Positions 45,106 to 52,397 of a stretch of 64,000 bases of DNA are shown one piece after another. How positions within the stretch are numbered: the first letter of the stretch is position 1; every line of letters starts with the position of its first letter. Made by a program: the position numbers and the translations under genes. The notes below the pieces were generated by a model. It did not search any database. It worked only from the letters and a program-made list of their open reading frames with translations, and had not been told where the DNA came from. This DNA comes from APNM01 sp040361335 (GTDB lineage Bacteria; Pseudomonadota; Gammaproteobacteria; Nevskiales; Salinisphaeraceae): positions 47,473 through 111,472 of the forward strand of contig NZ_APNM01000012.1 in NCBI RefSeq assembly GCF_040361335.1, read 5' to 3'.

Positions 45106-46067
45106 CCCTGCGCGGGGTCATGCTGGACCGGCTGCCCCTGGACCGGGGCGACCTGGACTTCGGCGCGCTGGCGCAGGGCCTGGATGGCCTGGATTATCAC
45201 GATGCCACCCCGCGCGAGGCGGTGCCGCAACGCATCGCCGGCGCCGGGGTGGTGTTCACCAACAAGGTGGTCCTCGATCGCGACACCATCGGGGCGGCCG
45301 CGGGGCAGGGGCTGCGCCTGATCTGCCTGATGGCCACCGGCACCGATAACGTCGACGTCGCCGCCGCGCGCGAGGCCGGCGTGGCGGTCACCCACTGCCG
45401 CGGTTACGCCACCCCCGCCGTGACCCAGCACGTGTTCGCGTTGATCACGGCGCTGGCGACCCGCCTGCCGGATTACGCGGCCGCCGTGCGTCGCGGCGAC
45501 TGGGGCGCGGCGGGCACCTTCTGTCTGCTGGATTACCCGATCCGGGAACTGGCCGGCGGCACGCTCGGTATCGTCGGCCACGGCGATCTCGGCCGGTCCG
45601 TGGCCGGTGTGGCGGAGGCATTGGGTATGACCGTCCTGGTGTCGCAACGGCCGGGAGGCGACGACCGCCCGGGGCGCGTGCCGTTCGACGAGGTCCTGGC
45701 GCGCGCCGACGTGCTCAGCCTGCATTGTCCGTTGACCCCGGAAACGCGCGGTTTGATCGGCGCCGGCGCCCTCGCCGCCATGAAGGAGACCGCCTTCCTG
45801 GTGAACACCGCGCGCGGCGCCCTGGTCGACGAGGGGGCGCTGGCGGAGGCCCTGCGGCGCGGCGCGATCGCGGGCGCCGGCCTGGACGTGCTGTCGGCGG
45901 AACCGCCGCCGGCGGATCACCCGCTGCTGGCCGGCGACATCCCCAACCTGATCGTCACCCCGCACAGCGCCTGGGGCACGCGCGCGGCCCGCCAGCGCCT
46001 GGTCGACCAGCTCGCGGAGAACGTCGCCGCCTTCCGCGCCGGCGAGTCCCTGCGGCGCGTCGATTGA
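45102..46067 (+). CDS. D-2-hydroxyacid dehydrogenase (glycerate/hydroxypyruvate type)
   Basis: NAD(P)-dependent reductase of 321 residues. The Rossmann motif GTLGIVGHGDLGRSV and the catalytic triad (Arg in NTARGALVDE, Glu in LSAEPPPADH, His in VTPHSAWGTRAARQR) are intact. Overall it resembles glycerate dehydrogenase HprA. GTG start overlapping the transporter stop (GTGA), so the two form a coupled unit. Confidence 0.9.
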   Translation: MTLRGVMLDRLPLDRGDLDFGALAQGLDGLDYHDATPREAVPQRIAGAGVVFTNKVVLDRDTIGAAAGQGLRLICLMATGTDNVDVAAAREAGVAVTHCRGYATPAVTQHVFALITALATRLPDYAAAVRRGDWGAAGTFCLLDYPIRELAGGTLGIVGHGDLGRSVAGVAEALGMTVLVSQRPGGDDRPGRVPFDEVLARADVLSLHCPLTPETRGLIGAGALAAMKETAFLVNTARGALVDEGALAEALRRGAIAGAGLDVLSAEPPPADHPLLAGDIPNLIVTPHSAWGTRAARQRLVDQLAENVAAFRAGESLRRVD

Positions 46068-46080
46068 TCCATTGATGACT

Positions 46081-46162
46081 AACCACAGAGACACAGAGCG
46101 CACAGAGAAGCCAGTAAAAGTAAATCCCAAAAAGACTCTGTGTCCTCTGTGCCTCTGTGGTT
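46081..46162. repeat. CACAGAG-type inverted element 5
   Basis: The left arm AACCACAGAGACACAGAG begins 13 bp after the dehydrogenase stop; the right arm CTCTGTGCCTCTGTGGTT ends at 46162. A further degenerate right-arm copy (TCTCCGTGTCGCTGTGGTT) lies at 46190-46208. Confidence 0.9.
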
Positions 46163-46277
46163 ATGAATTCTTTCGTCCCATCTCAGCCTGTCTCCGTGTC
46201 GCTGTGGTTGGTGGACTGGCTTGCATCGGGTGGGTGATGCCCCGAGATTGGGGGCTGTCTTTTCAGTGGGAGAGCCC

Positions 46278-46691
46278 ATGGCCCATCAGCAGACTTTGAC
46301 CTTCCGGCTGGACGGCCGCGGCACGACCGAGATCACGTCTGATGTGGCGGATGCGGTGCGGGCCTCGGGCGTGACCACCGGCCTCTGTCACGTGTTCACG
46401 CGCCACACCAGCGCCTCGCTGATGATCTGCGAGAACGCCGATCCCGACGTGCGCGCGGACCTGGAGCGCTGGTTCGGCGAGCACGTGCCCGACGGCGACC
46501 CGCTGTACGTACACGACATCGAGGGCCCGGACGACATGCCGGCGCATGTGCGCAGCATCCTCACCGGCATGGATCTGACGGTGCCGGTCACGGACGGGCG
46601 TCCCAACCTGGGGACGTGGCAGGGAATCTATCTATACGAGCACCGCACCGGCGCCCACCGCCGCGAGGTCGTCGTCACCGTGCTCGGCTAG
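46278..46691 (+). CDS. YjbQ / UPF0047 family protein
   Basis: A 137-residue protein of the YjbQ family. Conserved elements present are CHVFTRHTSASLMICENADP, DIEGPDDMPAHVRS and GTWQGIYLYEHR, with the His-rich site formed by RHTSAS and MPAHV. Some members have weak thiamin-phosphate synthase activity; the physiological role is uncertain. The ATG at 46278 has GGGAG upstream. Flanked by CACAGAG elements on both sides. Confidence 0.92.
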   Translation: MAHQQTLTFRLDGRGTTEITSDVADAVRASGVTTGLCHVFTRHTSASLMICENADPDVRADLERWFGEHVPDGDPLYVHDIEGPDDMPAHVRSILTGMDLTVPVTDGRPNLGTWQGIYLYEHRTGAHRREVVVTVLG

Positions 46692-46695
46692 GGCG

Positions 46696-46787
46696 AACCA
46701 CAGAGGCACAGAGGACACAGAGTGTTATTGAATCTCTCTGCTTTTATACCTTCTTGAATTCTCTGTGTTCTCTGTGTCTCTGTGGTT
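46696..46787. repeat. CACAGAG-type inverted element 6
   Basis: Left arm AACCACAGAGGCACAGAGG and right arm CTCTGTGTCTCTGTGGTT, 92 bp in all, between the convergent yjbQ-like and purH genes. It could serve as a bidirectional terminator. Confidence 0.9.
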
Positions 46788-46794
46788 AATCACA

Positions 46795-48372
46795 TCAATG
46801 CCGGAAATGGCGCATCCCGGTGAACAGCATCGCCATGTCCGCCTCGTCGGCCGCGGCCACGACCTCCTCGTCGCGGATCGAGCCGCCGGGCTGGATCACG
46901 GCGCGTATGCCCGCCTTGGCGGCGGCGTCGATGCCGTCCCGGAAGGGAAAGAAGGCATCCGAGGCCATCACCGCGCCGGCCACCGCCAGGCCGGCGTCTT
47001 CGGCCTTCAGCGAGGCGATGCGGGCCGAGTCCACGCGGCTCATCTGGCCGGCGCCGACGCCCACCGTTTGCCCGTCGCGGGCGTAGACGATCGCGTTCGA
47101 CTTGACGTACTTGGCCACCCGCCAGGCGAACAGCAGGTCGGCGCGTTCCTCGGCGGTCGGCTCGCGTCGGGTGACGGTACGCAGGCCGGCTTCGTCCAGC
47201 AGCGCCAGGTCGGCGTCCTGCACCAGCACACCGCCCGCGAGTTGCTTGAGTTCACGGCGCGGGGCGCTGTCCGCGGCCTCGAGAGGGCCGGTCGCCAGCA
47301 CACGCAGATTCTTCTTGCGCGCCAGCGCCGCGGCCGCGTCCGTCGCGACCGACGGTGCCAGGATCACCTCAGCGAACTGGGTGGCGACGATCTCGGCCGC
47401 GGTGTCGGCGTCCAGCTCGCGGTTGAACGCGAGGATGCCGCCGAAGGCGGAGGTGGGATCGGTGGCGAAGGCGGCCCGATAGGCGGCCAGGGGTGTCTCG
47501 GCCACGGCCACGCCGCAGGGGTTGGCGTGCTTGACGATCACGCAGGCCGGGGTGTCGAAGGCGCGCACGCAGGCCAGCGCGGCATCGGCATCGGCCAGGT
47601 TGTTGTACGACAAGGCCTTGCCCTGTAGCTGACGGGCGCCGGCCAGGGTGCCCGGGCCGGCGTCGTCCTCGGCGTAGAACGCCGCCGCTTGGTGCGGGTT
47701 CTCGCCATAGCGCAGGTCCAGGCACTTGCGGTATTGCAGGTCGAGGGTATCCGCGAAGGGACGGCGCGAGCCGTCCGCCTCGAGGCTGCCCAGGTAGTCC
47801 GCCACGGCGCCGTCGTAGGCGGCGGTATGGGCGAAGCCCTTGGCCGCCAGGTGCGCCCGGGTGGTGGCGGCCACGTTGCCCTCGGCGCGTATCTCGGCGA
47901 GCACGCCGTCGTAGTCGGCGGCATCCACCAGTACCGTGACGAAGGCGTGGTTCTTGGCCGCCGCCCGCAGCATGGCCGGTCCGCCGATGTCGATGTTCTC
48001 GATCGCGTCGGCGGGGGTGCAGCCGGGCCGGGCCACGGTCTCGCGGAAGGGGTAGAGGTTCACCACCAGCAGGTCGATCGGGGCGATGCCGTGCTCGGCC
48101 ATCACCGGCCCGTCGACGTCGCGCCGTCCCAGCAGACCGCCGTGGATCTTGGGGTGCAGGGTCTTGACCCGCCCGTCCATGATCTCGGGCGCGCCGGTGT
48201 GTTCGCTCACCTCGGTCACGGGCACGCCGGCCTCGCGCAGGGTGCGGGCGGTGCCGCCCGTGGACAGGATTTCGACATCCATCTGATGGAGCGCGGCGGC
48301 GAGCTCGGCCACGCCGGTCTTGTCGGACACGCTGATCAGCGCACGGCGGATACGGTCGGTGTTATCGGACAC
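46795..48372 (-). CDS. purH: bifunctional AICAR formyltransferase / IMP cyclohydrolase
   Basis: Last two steps of purine synthesis, 525 residues. N-terminal IMP cyclohydrolase domain (RALISVSDKTGVAELA, STGGTARTLREAGV). C-terminal AICAR transformylase with the Lys-His motif in IVKHANPCGVAV. Ends MAMLFTGMRHFRH. It follows fis in the same direction, separated by an inverted repeat. purD is not in the window. Confidence 0.97.
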   Translation of the reverse strand: MSDNTDRIRRALISVSDKTGVAELAAALHQMDVEILSTGGTARTLREAGVPVTEVSEHTGAPEIMDGRVKTLHPKIHGGLLGRRDVDGPVMAEHGIAPIDLLVVNLYPFRETVARPGCTPADAIENIDIGGPAMLRAAAKNHAFVTVLVDAADYDGVLAEIRAEGNVAATTRAHLAAKGFAHTAAYDGAVADYLGSLEADGSRRPFADTLDLQYRKCLDLRYGENPHQAAAFYAEDDAGPGTLAGARQLQGKALSYNNLADADAALACVRAFDTPACVIVKHANPCGVAVAETPLAAYRAAFATDPTSAFGGILAFNRELDADTAAEIVATQFAEVILAPSVATDAAAALARKKNLRVLATGPLEAADSAPRRELKQLAGGVLVQDADLALLDEAGLRTVTRREPTAEERADLLFAWRVAKYVKSNAIVYARDGQTVGVGAGQMSRVDSARIASLKAEDAGLAVAGAVMASDAFFPFRDGIDAAAKAGIRAVIQPGGSIRDEEVVAAADEADMAMLFTGMRHFRH

Positions 48373-48383
48373 GTTGTACGTTC

Positions 48384-48464
48384 AGTGATTGGTGAGTGGT
48401 GATCCGTGATTGGCGCGGCGAGGGACGTGATCCTGCGAATCACGAGTCACCAATCACCAATCAC
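48384..48464. repeat. GTGATTGG-type inverted element between fis and purH
   Basis: GTGATTGGTGAGTGGTGAT on the left and ATCACGAGTCACCAATCACC on the right are partial reverse complements made of 8-base units. The element is transcribed if fis and purH are one operon. Distinct in sequence from the CACAGAG family but of the same design. Confidence 0.8.
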
Positions 48465-48473
48465 ACTATAGAG

Positions 48474-48737
48474 TCAGAAATCGAGCTGGTACTGCTTCAA
48501 CTTCTTGCGAAGCGTGCCGCGGTTGATGCCGAGGAGCTCGGCGGCGCGGGACTGGTTGCCTTCGCTGTAGTCGAGCACGCGCTCCAGGAGCGGCTTCTCC
48601 ACCTGTTCGAGCACCATCCGGTAGAGGCCGCAGGGAGGCTGGCAGCCGTTCAGCGACCGGAAGTAGTCGTTCAGGCTTTCCCTGACATGGTGGCTCAGAG
48701 GCTTGTCGGCGGCTTGGTCCTGGCGCGTTCGAGTCAT
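48474..48737 (-). CDS. fis: DNA-binding protein Fis
   Basis: Nucleoid-associated protein of 87 residues. C-terminal helix-turn-helix (GNQSRAAELLGINRGTLRKK) typical of Fis; an N-terminal beta-hairpin arm is shortened compared with E. coli Fis. The position upstream of purH is usual in non-enteric gammaproteobacteria. Confidence 0.93.
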   Translation of the reverse strand: MTRTRQDQAADKPLSHHVRESLNDYFRSLNGCQPPCGLYRMVLEQVEKPLLERVLDYSEGNQSRAAELLGINRGTLRKKLKQYQLDF

Positions 48738-48776
48738 TCTCTTGGGACGGTCGCTGCACCTCGGGGAGAGCGGCTC

Positions 48777-48805
48777 ACTATAACCGTATTCCCCGGGCGG
48801 TTAAA
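48777..48805 (-). promoter_or_regulatory. candidate fis promoter
   Basis: On the minus strand TATAGT (48777-48782) is 40 bp before the fis start, with TTTAAC 17 bases upstream as a weak -35 and a GC-rich discriminator (GAGCCGC), a feature of growth-rate-controlled promoters. Confidence 0.4.
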
Positions 48806-48832
48806 GACGCCCGCGACGCGGCAGGGCCGGCG

Positions 48833-49747
48833 TCAAGACGGGAAGAAGTCGATCGGGTAGCGGCCCCGCCAGACGGGGACGTTCTTGGCGCCGAAATCGA
48901 ACAGCTTCACGCGGTTCACGATCTTGCTCTCGAGCTCGGGATCGTTCAGCTCGCTGGATACGATCTCGGCGCCGGTGACCTCGCCCGACGGCTGGATCTC
49001 CAGGCGCAGCACGACCGTGCCCTGGAGGGCCGGGTTGCTGCGCAGCGCGCGCTGGTACATGGCGAACAGCGCCTGCTTGTTGCGGTCGAAGACCACCTGG
49101 ATCGACTCCAGGCTGCGCGTGGCCTGACCGCCGCCGCCACCACCGCCGCCACCCGGCGTGCCGACGCGGCCGCCGCCGGCCGGCCCCGCGACGCGCTCGT
49201 CGCTGCGTCCGGCCAGCTCGGTGCCGTCGGCGAGTCCGGTGCGCGAGCCGCGGCGGCTCTCGATGCCGGTGCTGCCGGCGCCGGCGTTGCTGGTGATCAG
49301 GCGCCGCTGGGTCGAGCGTACCTCGCCCTGCTGCAATTCGCGCTGCTGACGGACGTTCTCGACCGCCTGGTTCTCGCGCAACGCCTCCAGGTCCTCGGAA
49401 AAGGCCAGTACGCCGCTTTGCCGGGCCCGGGTACGCGGCGACTCGGTCGGCTGGGGCTCGGGCTGTGGCTCCTGTTGCTGGCGTTCCGGTTCCGGCGTGG
49501 GTTCCGGGGGCGGCTCCGGCTGGCGCTGTTCCACGACGAGCCGCGCCAGGCGTTCGGGCACCTGCTCGTCCTCTTCTTCCTGCGGCAGTTCCAGCAGGGG
49601 CAGCAGCGGCATCAGCACGCCGAGCAGCAGGATGGGGGCGAGCACCGCGAGCAGGATCGCCGCATAGCGCCGGTCGCCGCTCTCGTCGGCCGACCAGGGC
49701 AGGGGTTGTCCCAGTGTCTCCACCGTCGTCTCAGCCGTTGCCGCCAT
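48833..49747 (-). CDS. TonB-like protein with AgmX/PglI-type C-terminal domain (Agl-Glt-like machine)
   Basis: Energy-transducer-like protein of 304 residues. A 28-residue cytoplasmic end, one membrane helix (YAAILLAVLAPILLLGVLMP), a Pro/Glu-rich periplasmic stretch (PEPPPEPTPEPERQQQ), a Gly-rich linker with a run of nine Gly, then a TonB-like C-terminal domain (about 215-304: QALFAMYQRALRSNPALQGT ... EVTGAEIVSSELNDPELESK) of the AgmX/PglI type. In Myxococcus, AgmX (GltJ) and PglI (GltG) link the AglRQS motor to the envelope. It is last in the operon, 1 bp after exbD-1. Confidence 0.88.
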   Translation of the reverse strand: MAATAETTVETLGQPLPWSADESGDRRYAAILLAVLAPILLLGVLMPLLPLLELPQEEEDEQVPERLARLVVEQRQPEPPPEPTPEPERQQQEPQPEPQPTESPRTRARQSGVLAFSEDLEALRENQAVENVRQQRELQQGEVRSTQRRLITSNAGAGSTGIESRRGSRTGLADGTELAGRSDERVAGPAGGGRVGTPGGGGGGGGGQATRSLESIQVVFDRNKQALFAMYQRALRSNPALQGTVVLRLEIQPSGEVTGAEIVSSELNDPELESKIVNRVKLFDFGAKNVPVWRGRYPIDFFPS

Positions 49748-49748
49748 G

Positions 49749-50285
49749 TCAGCCCTGCCCCTCGCGCATCACCGCCAGCGAGATCCGACCGAAGTCGGCG
49801 GCGGTGCAACTCAGCATCACTTTCTTGAGCAGCCGGTAGGGCAGCTTCTCGTCGGCCATGATCGTGACTTCGCGTTGCGGCGGGCCGGCCTCGGCGGCGT
49901 CGTCCCCGCCCTCGGCGGCGGGTTCGGGCGGCGGGGCCGCGGCCGCGGGCATTTCCGCCGCCGCGAGCGCCTGCGACAGGGCGGGAATGGTGGCTTCCTC
50001 GGAAGCCAGGGCGTCCTCGATGCTGATGATGTGATCGGCGCCCAGGTTGATGCCTTCGCGCGTGACCATGACCACCACGCTCTGCCGGCCCTCGGTCTCC
50101 GCCGTGGAGTCGGGCAGCGTCAATTCCTTGGGATTGGGCAGGGTCTGCACATCCGCCGAATTCACCAGCAGGAAGAACACCAGGATGGTGAAGATGTCCA
50201 TCAGCGACACCAGGTTGAAGGTGTAGCGCTGACGGTGCCGCCGGTGGTGGCGGGCCATGCGTCGGGCGCGGCGCGACAGTTTCAC
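49749..50285 (-). CDS. ExbD/TolR-type stator subunit 1 (keeps channel Asp)
   Basis: Bitopic inner-membrane protein of 178 residues: a very basic N-terminus (RRARRMARHHRRHRQR), one helix with the proton-relay Asp (NLVSLMDIFTILVFFLL, D30), and a periplasmic domain interrupted by an Ala/Pro/Glu-rich insertion (AAPPPEPAAEGGDDAAE). Same fold as ExbD, TolR and AglQ/AglS. The ATG overlaps the exbD-2 stop by 4 bases. Confidence 0.9.
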   Translation of the reverse strand: MKLSRRARRMARHHRRHRQRYTFNLVSLMDIFTILVFFLLVNSADVQTLPNPKELTLPDSTAETEGRQSVVVMVTREGINLGADHIISIEDALASEEATIPALSQALAAAEMPAAAAPPPEPAAEGGDDAAEAGPPQREVTIMADEKLPYRLLKKVMLSCTAADFGRISLAVMREGQG

Positions 50286-50806
50286 GAGGCGTCTCCGTTG
50301 CCCGGTGCGTCGCCGAGCGCGATGTCCGGGAACAGCTCCGCGTTCATGTCGCGGCCGGGTTCGTCCGGATCGGGTACGCGGACCATGCGCACGGTGTCCA
50401 TCACCTGCACCAGGGTGTCGTAATCGGTATCGGGCTCCAGCAGGATGCTGGCCTCGGTGATGTCGGGGTTCTCCCGCTTGATCAGTTGCAGCAGGGAGGA
50501 CAGCTCCGCGTAGTCGTGCTCGCCCTCCTCGGTCCGGTCGATGACCCGCAGCACACGTTGGCCGTCGCCGACCACGAGCGTGTCGTCGCGCACGATCACT
50601 TCCAGCCGCAGGGTCTTCTCCGGCTCCGCGGTCTGCTCGGCGGCGCCCGGCAGGTTGAGCTCGAGGATCGCCATCCGCGAGAACACCGCGGTGATCAGCA
50701 GGAACGGGACCAGGATCACCATCAGGTTCATGAACGCGGTGATGTTCAGCTCCGCCGGTTCCCGACCGTGCCGGAGCCGCCGCTGCTGGAGGCGCTGTCG
50801 GATCAA
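50282..50806 (-). CDS. ExbD/TolR-type stator subunit 2 (Asn in place of channel Asp)
   Basis: Bitopic protein of 174 residues. The membrane helix LNITAFMNLMVILVPFLLIT aligns with INVTPFIDVMLVLLIIFMVA of E. coli ExbD, which places N27 where the essential Asp should be (codon AAC at 50728-50726, minus strand). The periplasmic domain (EVIVRDDTLVVGDGQRVL ... SILLEPDTDYDTLVQVMD) is normal. It is encoded between the stator genes, with 4-base overlaps on both sides. Confidence 0.9.
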   Translation of the reverse strand: MIRQRLQQRRLRHGREPAELNITAFMNLMVILVPFLLITAVFSRMAILELNLPGAAEQTAEPEKTLRLEVIVRDDTLVVGDGQRVLRVIDRTEEGEHDYAELSSLLQLIKRENPDITEASILLEPDTDYDTLVQVMDTVRMVRVPDPDEPGRDMNAELFPDIALGDAPGNGDAS

Positions 50807-51465
50807 GCCGCGCCCCCCTCGTCGGTCCGCCGGCCGCTATCGGGCGAGACCGTGTTCAGGAACTTGACCGAGGCCATCTCCAGGCTGTCGATGAGCGACG
50901 TGGTCTTGGTGCTGAGCAGGGCATGGATCAGCAGCAGCGGGATCGCGACCATCAGGCCGAACGCGGTGGTGTTCATGGCCACCGAGATACTCGCCGAGAG
51001 CAGGTCGGCCTTCTCCGCCGGGTCGACGTTGGCGACTGCGGTGAAGGCCTGGATCAGGCCGATGATGGTGCCGAGCAGGCCCAGGAGCGTGGCGATGTTG
51101 GCGAAGGTCGCCAGGTAATGGGTGCGCTTCTCCAGGACCGGCATGGTCTCCATGAGGCTCTCCTCCATGGCCATCTCCACGTCCTCGCGGCGGCGGGTGC
51201 TGCGCAGACGGGACAGGCCGTAGTTGAGGATGTTGCCGATCTCGGTCTCGTTTTCCTCGGTGGTGCTGCGCGCGCCCTCGTAGTCGCCGCGGGCCAGCAG
51301 CGGCTCCAGGCGTTGCCACGCCTTGCGGTTGCGTGCCTCGGTGCGGCTCAGGTACCACCAGCGCTCGATCGCGATCGCCAGGCCCAGCGCCAGGATCAGC
51401 ACGATCGGATACATGAAGGGGCCGCCGTTCTGAAAGAAGCTGACGATGGTGTTGTAGACCTGCAT
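50803..51465 (-). CDS. MotA/TolQ/ExbB-type proton channel protein (AglR-like)
   Basis: Inner-membrane stator of 220 residues with three helices. Family motifs LLGLLGTIIGLIQAFTAVAN and ISVAMNTTAFGLMVAIPLLL contain the pore-lining Thr residues. Length and order (ExbB-ExbD-ExbD) match AglR-Q-S of the gliding motor and related gammaproteobacterial clusters rather than TolQRA, as no tolA, tolB or pal follows. Confidence 0.92.
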   Translation of the reverse strand: MQVYNTIVSFFQNGGPFMYPIVLILALGLAIAIERWWYLSRTEARNRKAWQRLEPLLARGDYEGARSTTEENETEIGNILNYGLSRLRSTRRREDVEMAMEESLMETMPVLEKRTHYLATFANIATLLGLLGTIIGLIQAFTAVANVDPAEKADLLSASISVAMNTTAFGLMVAIPLLLIHALLSTKTTSLIDSLEMASVKFLNTVSPDSGRRTDEGGAA

Positions 51466-51518
51466 TTAGTGTCTCCTTGGTTCCCTGCGGCGCGGCACGG
51501 GCGCTTCGGGATACTGCC

Positions 51519-51809
51519 TCAACGGTTCTGTTCGTAGTATTCCAGCCGGCGTTCGAACGCCTCGGGATCGATCGGCACCAGGGGCTCGTCGACCAGCCGG
51601 GTCGGTTCGGCGGTCAGCTCCCCCGGTTCGCTCTTCTTCCAGGGCACCAGGGTCAATCCCTTGGGCAGTTCCTGCGCGCCGAAGATGGTCGTACCCCCCC
51701 GGGTGGATGTCCGGGCGGATTGTCCGTCGTCGTCCTGCGCGCCGGCGGCCGGGGTCAGCGACAGCGCGAGGATCGCCGTCACAAGCGCCGCTCTAAGTCC
51801 GCGATCCAT
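51519..51809 (-). CDS. small secreted protein of the motor operon, function unknown
   Basis: A 96-residue protein with a signal peptide (MDRGLRAALVTAILALSLTP, cleaved near AGA). Mature part polar, with GAQELPKGLTLVPWKKSEPG and a charged C-terminus (ERRLEYYEQNR). No known family recognised. Its start lies within the end of the TPR lipoprotein gene (31-base overlap), and the MotA-type gene starts 53 bp later, so it belongs to the operon and probably to the machine. Confidence 0.75.
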   Translation of the reverse strand: MDRGLRAALVTAILALSLTPAAGAQDDDGQSARTSTRGGTTIFGAQELPKGLTLVPWKKSEPGELTAEPTRLVDEPLVPIDPEAFERRLEYYEQNR

Positions 51810-52390
51810 AGTGCCACCTCGTCATCCGGCTGACCGGCGAGCGTCTGATATTGCTGATAATGGGACAGCGCCTCTTGCGGTCGCTGTAGGTAAATATCAT
51901 ACAGAATCCCCAGGTTGAGGTGGGCCGGCGGGTAGTCCCCGTCGGCGTCCAGCGCCGCCTCGTAGGCCGCCTCGGCCCGCTCGAATTCGCCGGCGCGCCG
52001 CAACAGCACGCCAAGGCGGTTCTGCCAGGCCGCGTTGTCGGGTTCCAGCTCGACGGCCCGCGCCATGGCCTCGCGCGCGGTCTCGTCGTCGCCGGCCCGC
52101 AGGGCCGCCAGGCCCCGGTTGGCGTGTGCCTCGGCCAGTTCGGGGTGCCGCTGTGCGAGTGCCGCGAACCGGCTCTCGGCGGTTTCGTTGTCGCCCGCGC
52201 GCAGGGCCGCGACCGCCTCGTCGAAGGCCGTGCGATCCTCGGCGGGCAGCGCCACCGCCGGGGCGGCGCTCTCGGCCTGTGTCGGCTCGGGCTTATCGCC
52301 CCGGCCCAGGCCGGCGCAGCCGGCAAGCAGCGCCACCGCCGTCAGGGCGGCGGCGCCTCGGGTCATGTTGTGCGTGTCGTGTCGTTTCAT
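51779..52390 (-). CDS. TPR lipoprotein (AglT/GltE-like)
   Basis: Predicted outer-membrane lipoprotein of 203 residues (lipobox LLAGCAG at about residue 25) with four tetratricopeptide repeats, e.g. AHANRGLAALRAGDDETARE and AWQNRLGVLLRRAGEFERAE. The size and position correspond to the TPR lipoprotein of Agl-Glt-type clusters. ATG 7 bases after the large TPR gene; an internal ATG at 52366 is possible. Confidence 0.85.
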   Translation of the reverse strand: MKRHDTHNMTRGAAALTAVALLAGCAGLGRGDKPEPTQAESAAPAVALPAEDRTAFDEAVAALRAGDNETAESRFAALAQRHPELAEAHANRGLAALRAGDDETAREAMARAVELEPDNAAWQNRLGVLLRRAGEFERAEAAYEAALDADGDYPPAHLNLGILYDIYLQRPQEALSHYQQYQTLAGQPDDEVALWIADLERRL

Positions 52391-52397
52391 GCGCCGT

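Noticed and set aside
50803..51465. Assignment as TolQ of the Tol-Pal system
   Set aside because: No tolA, tolB or pal nearby, and two ExbD genes plus TPR proteins point to the Agl-Glt-like type.
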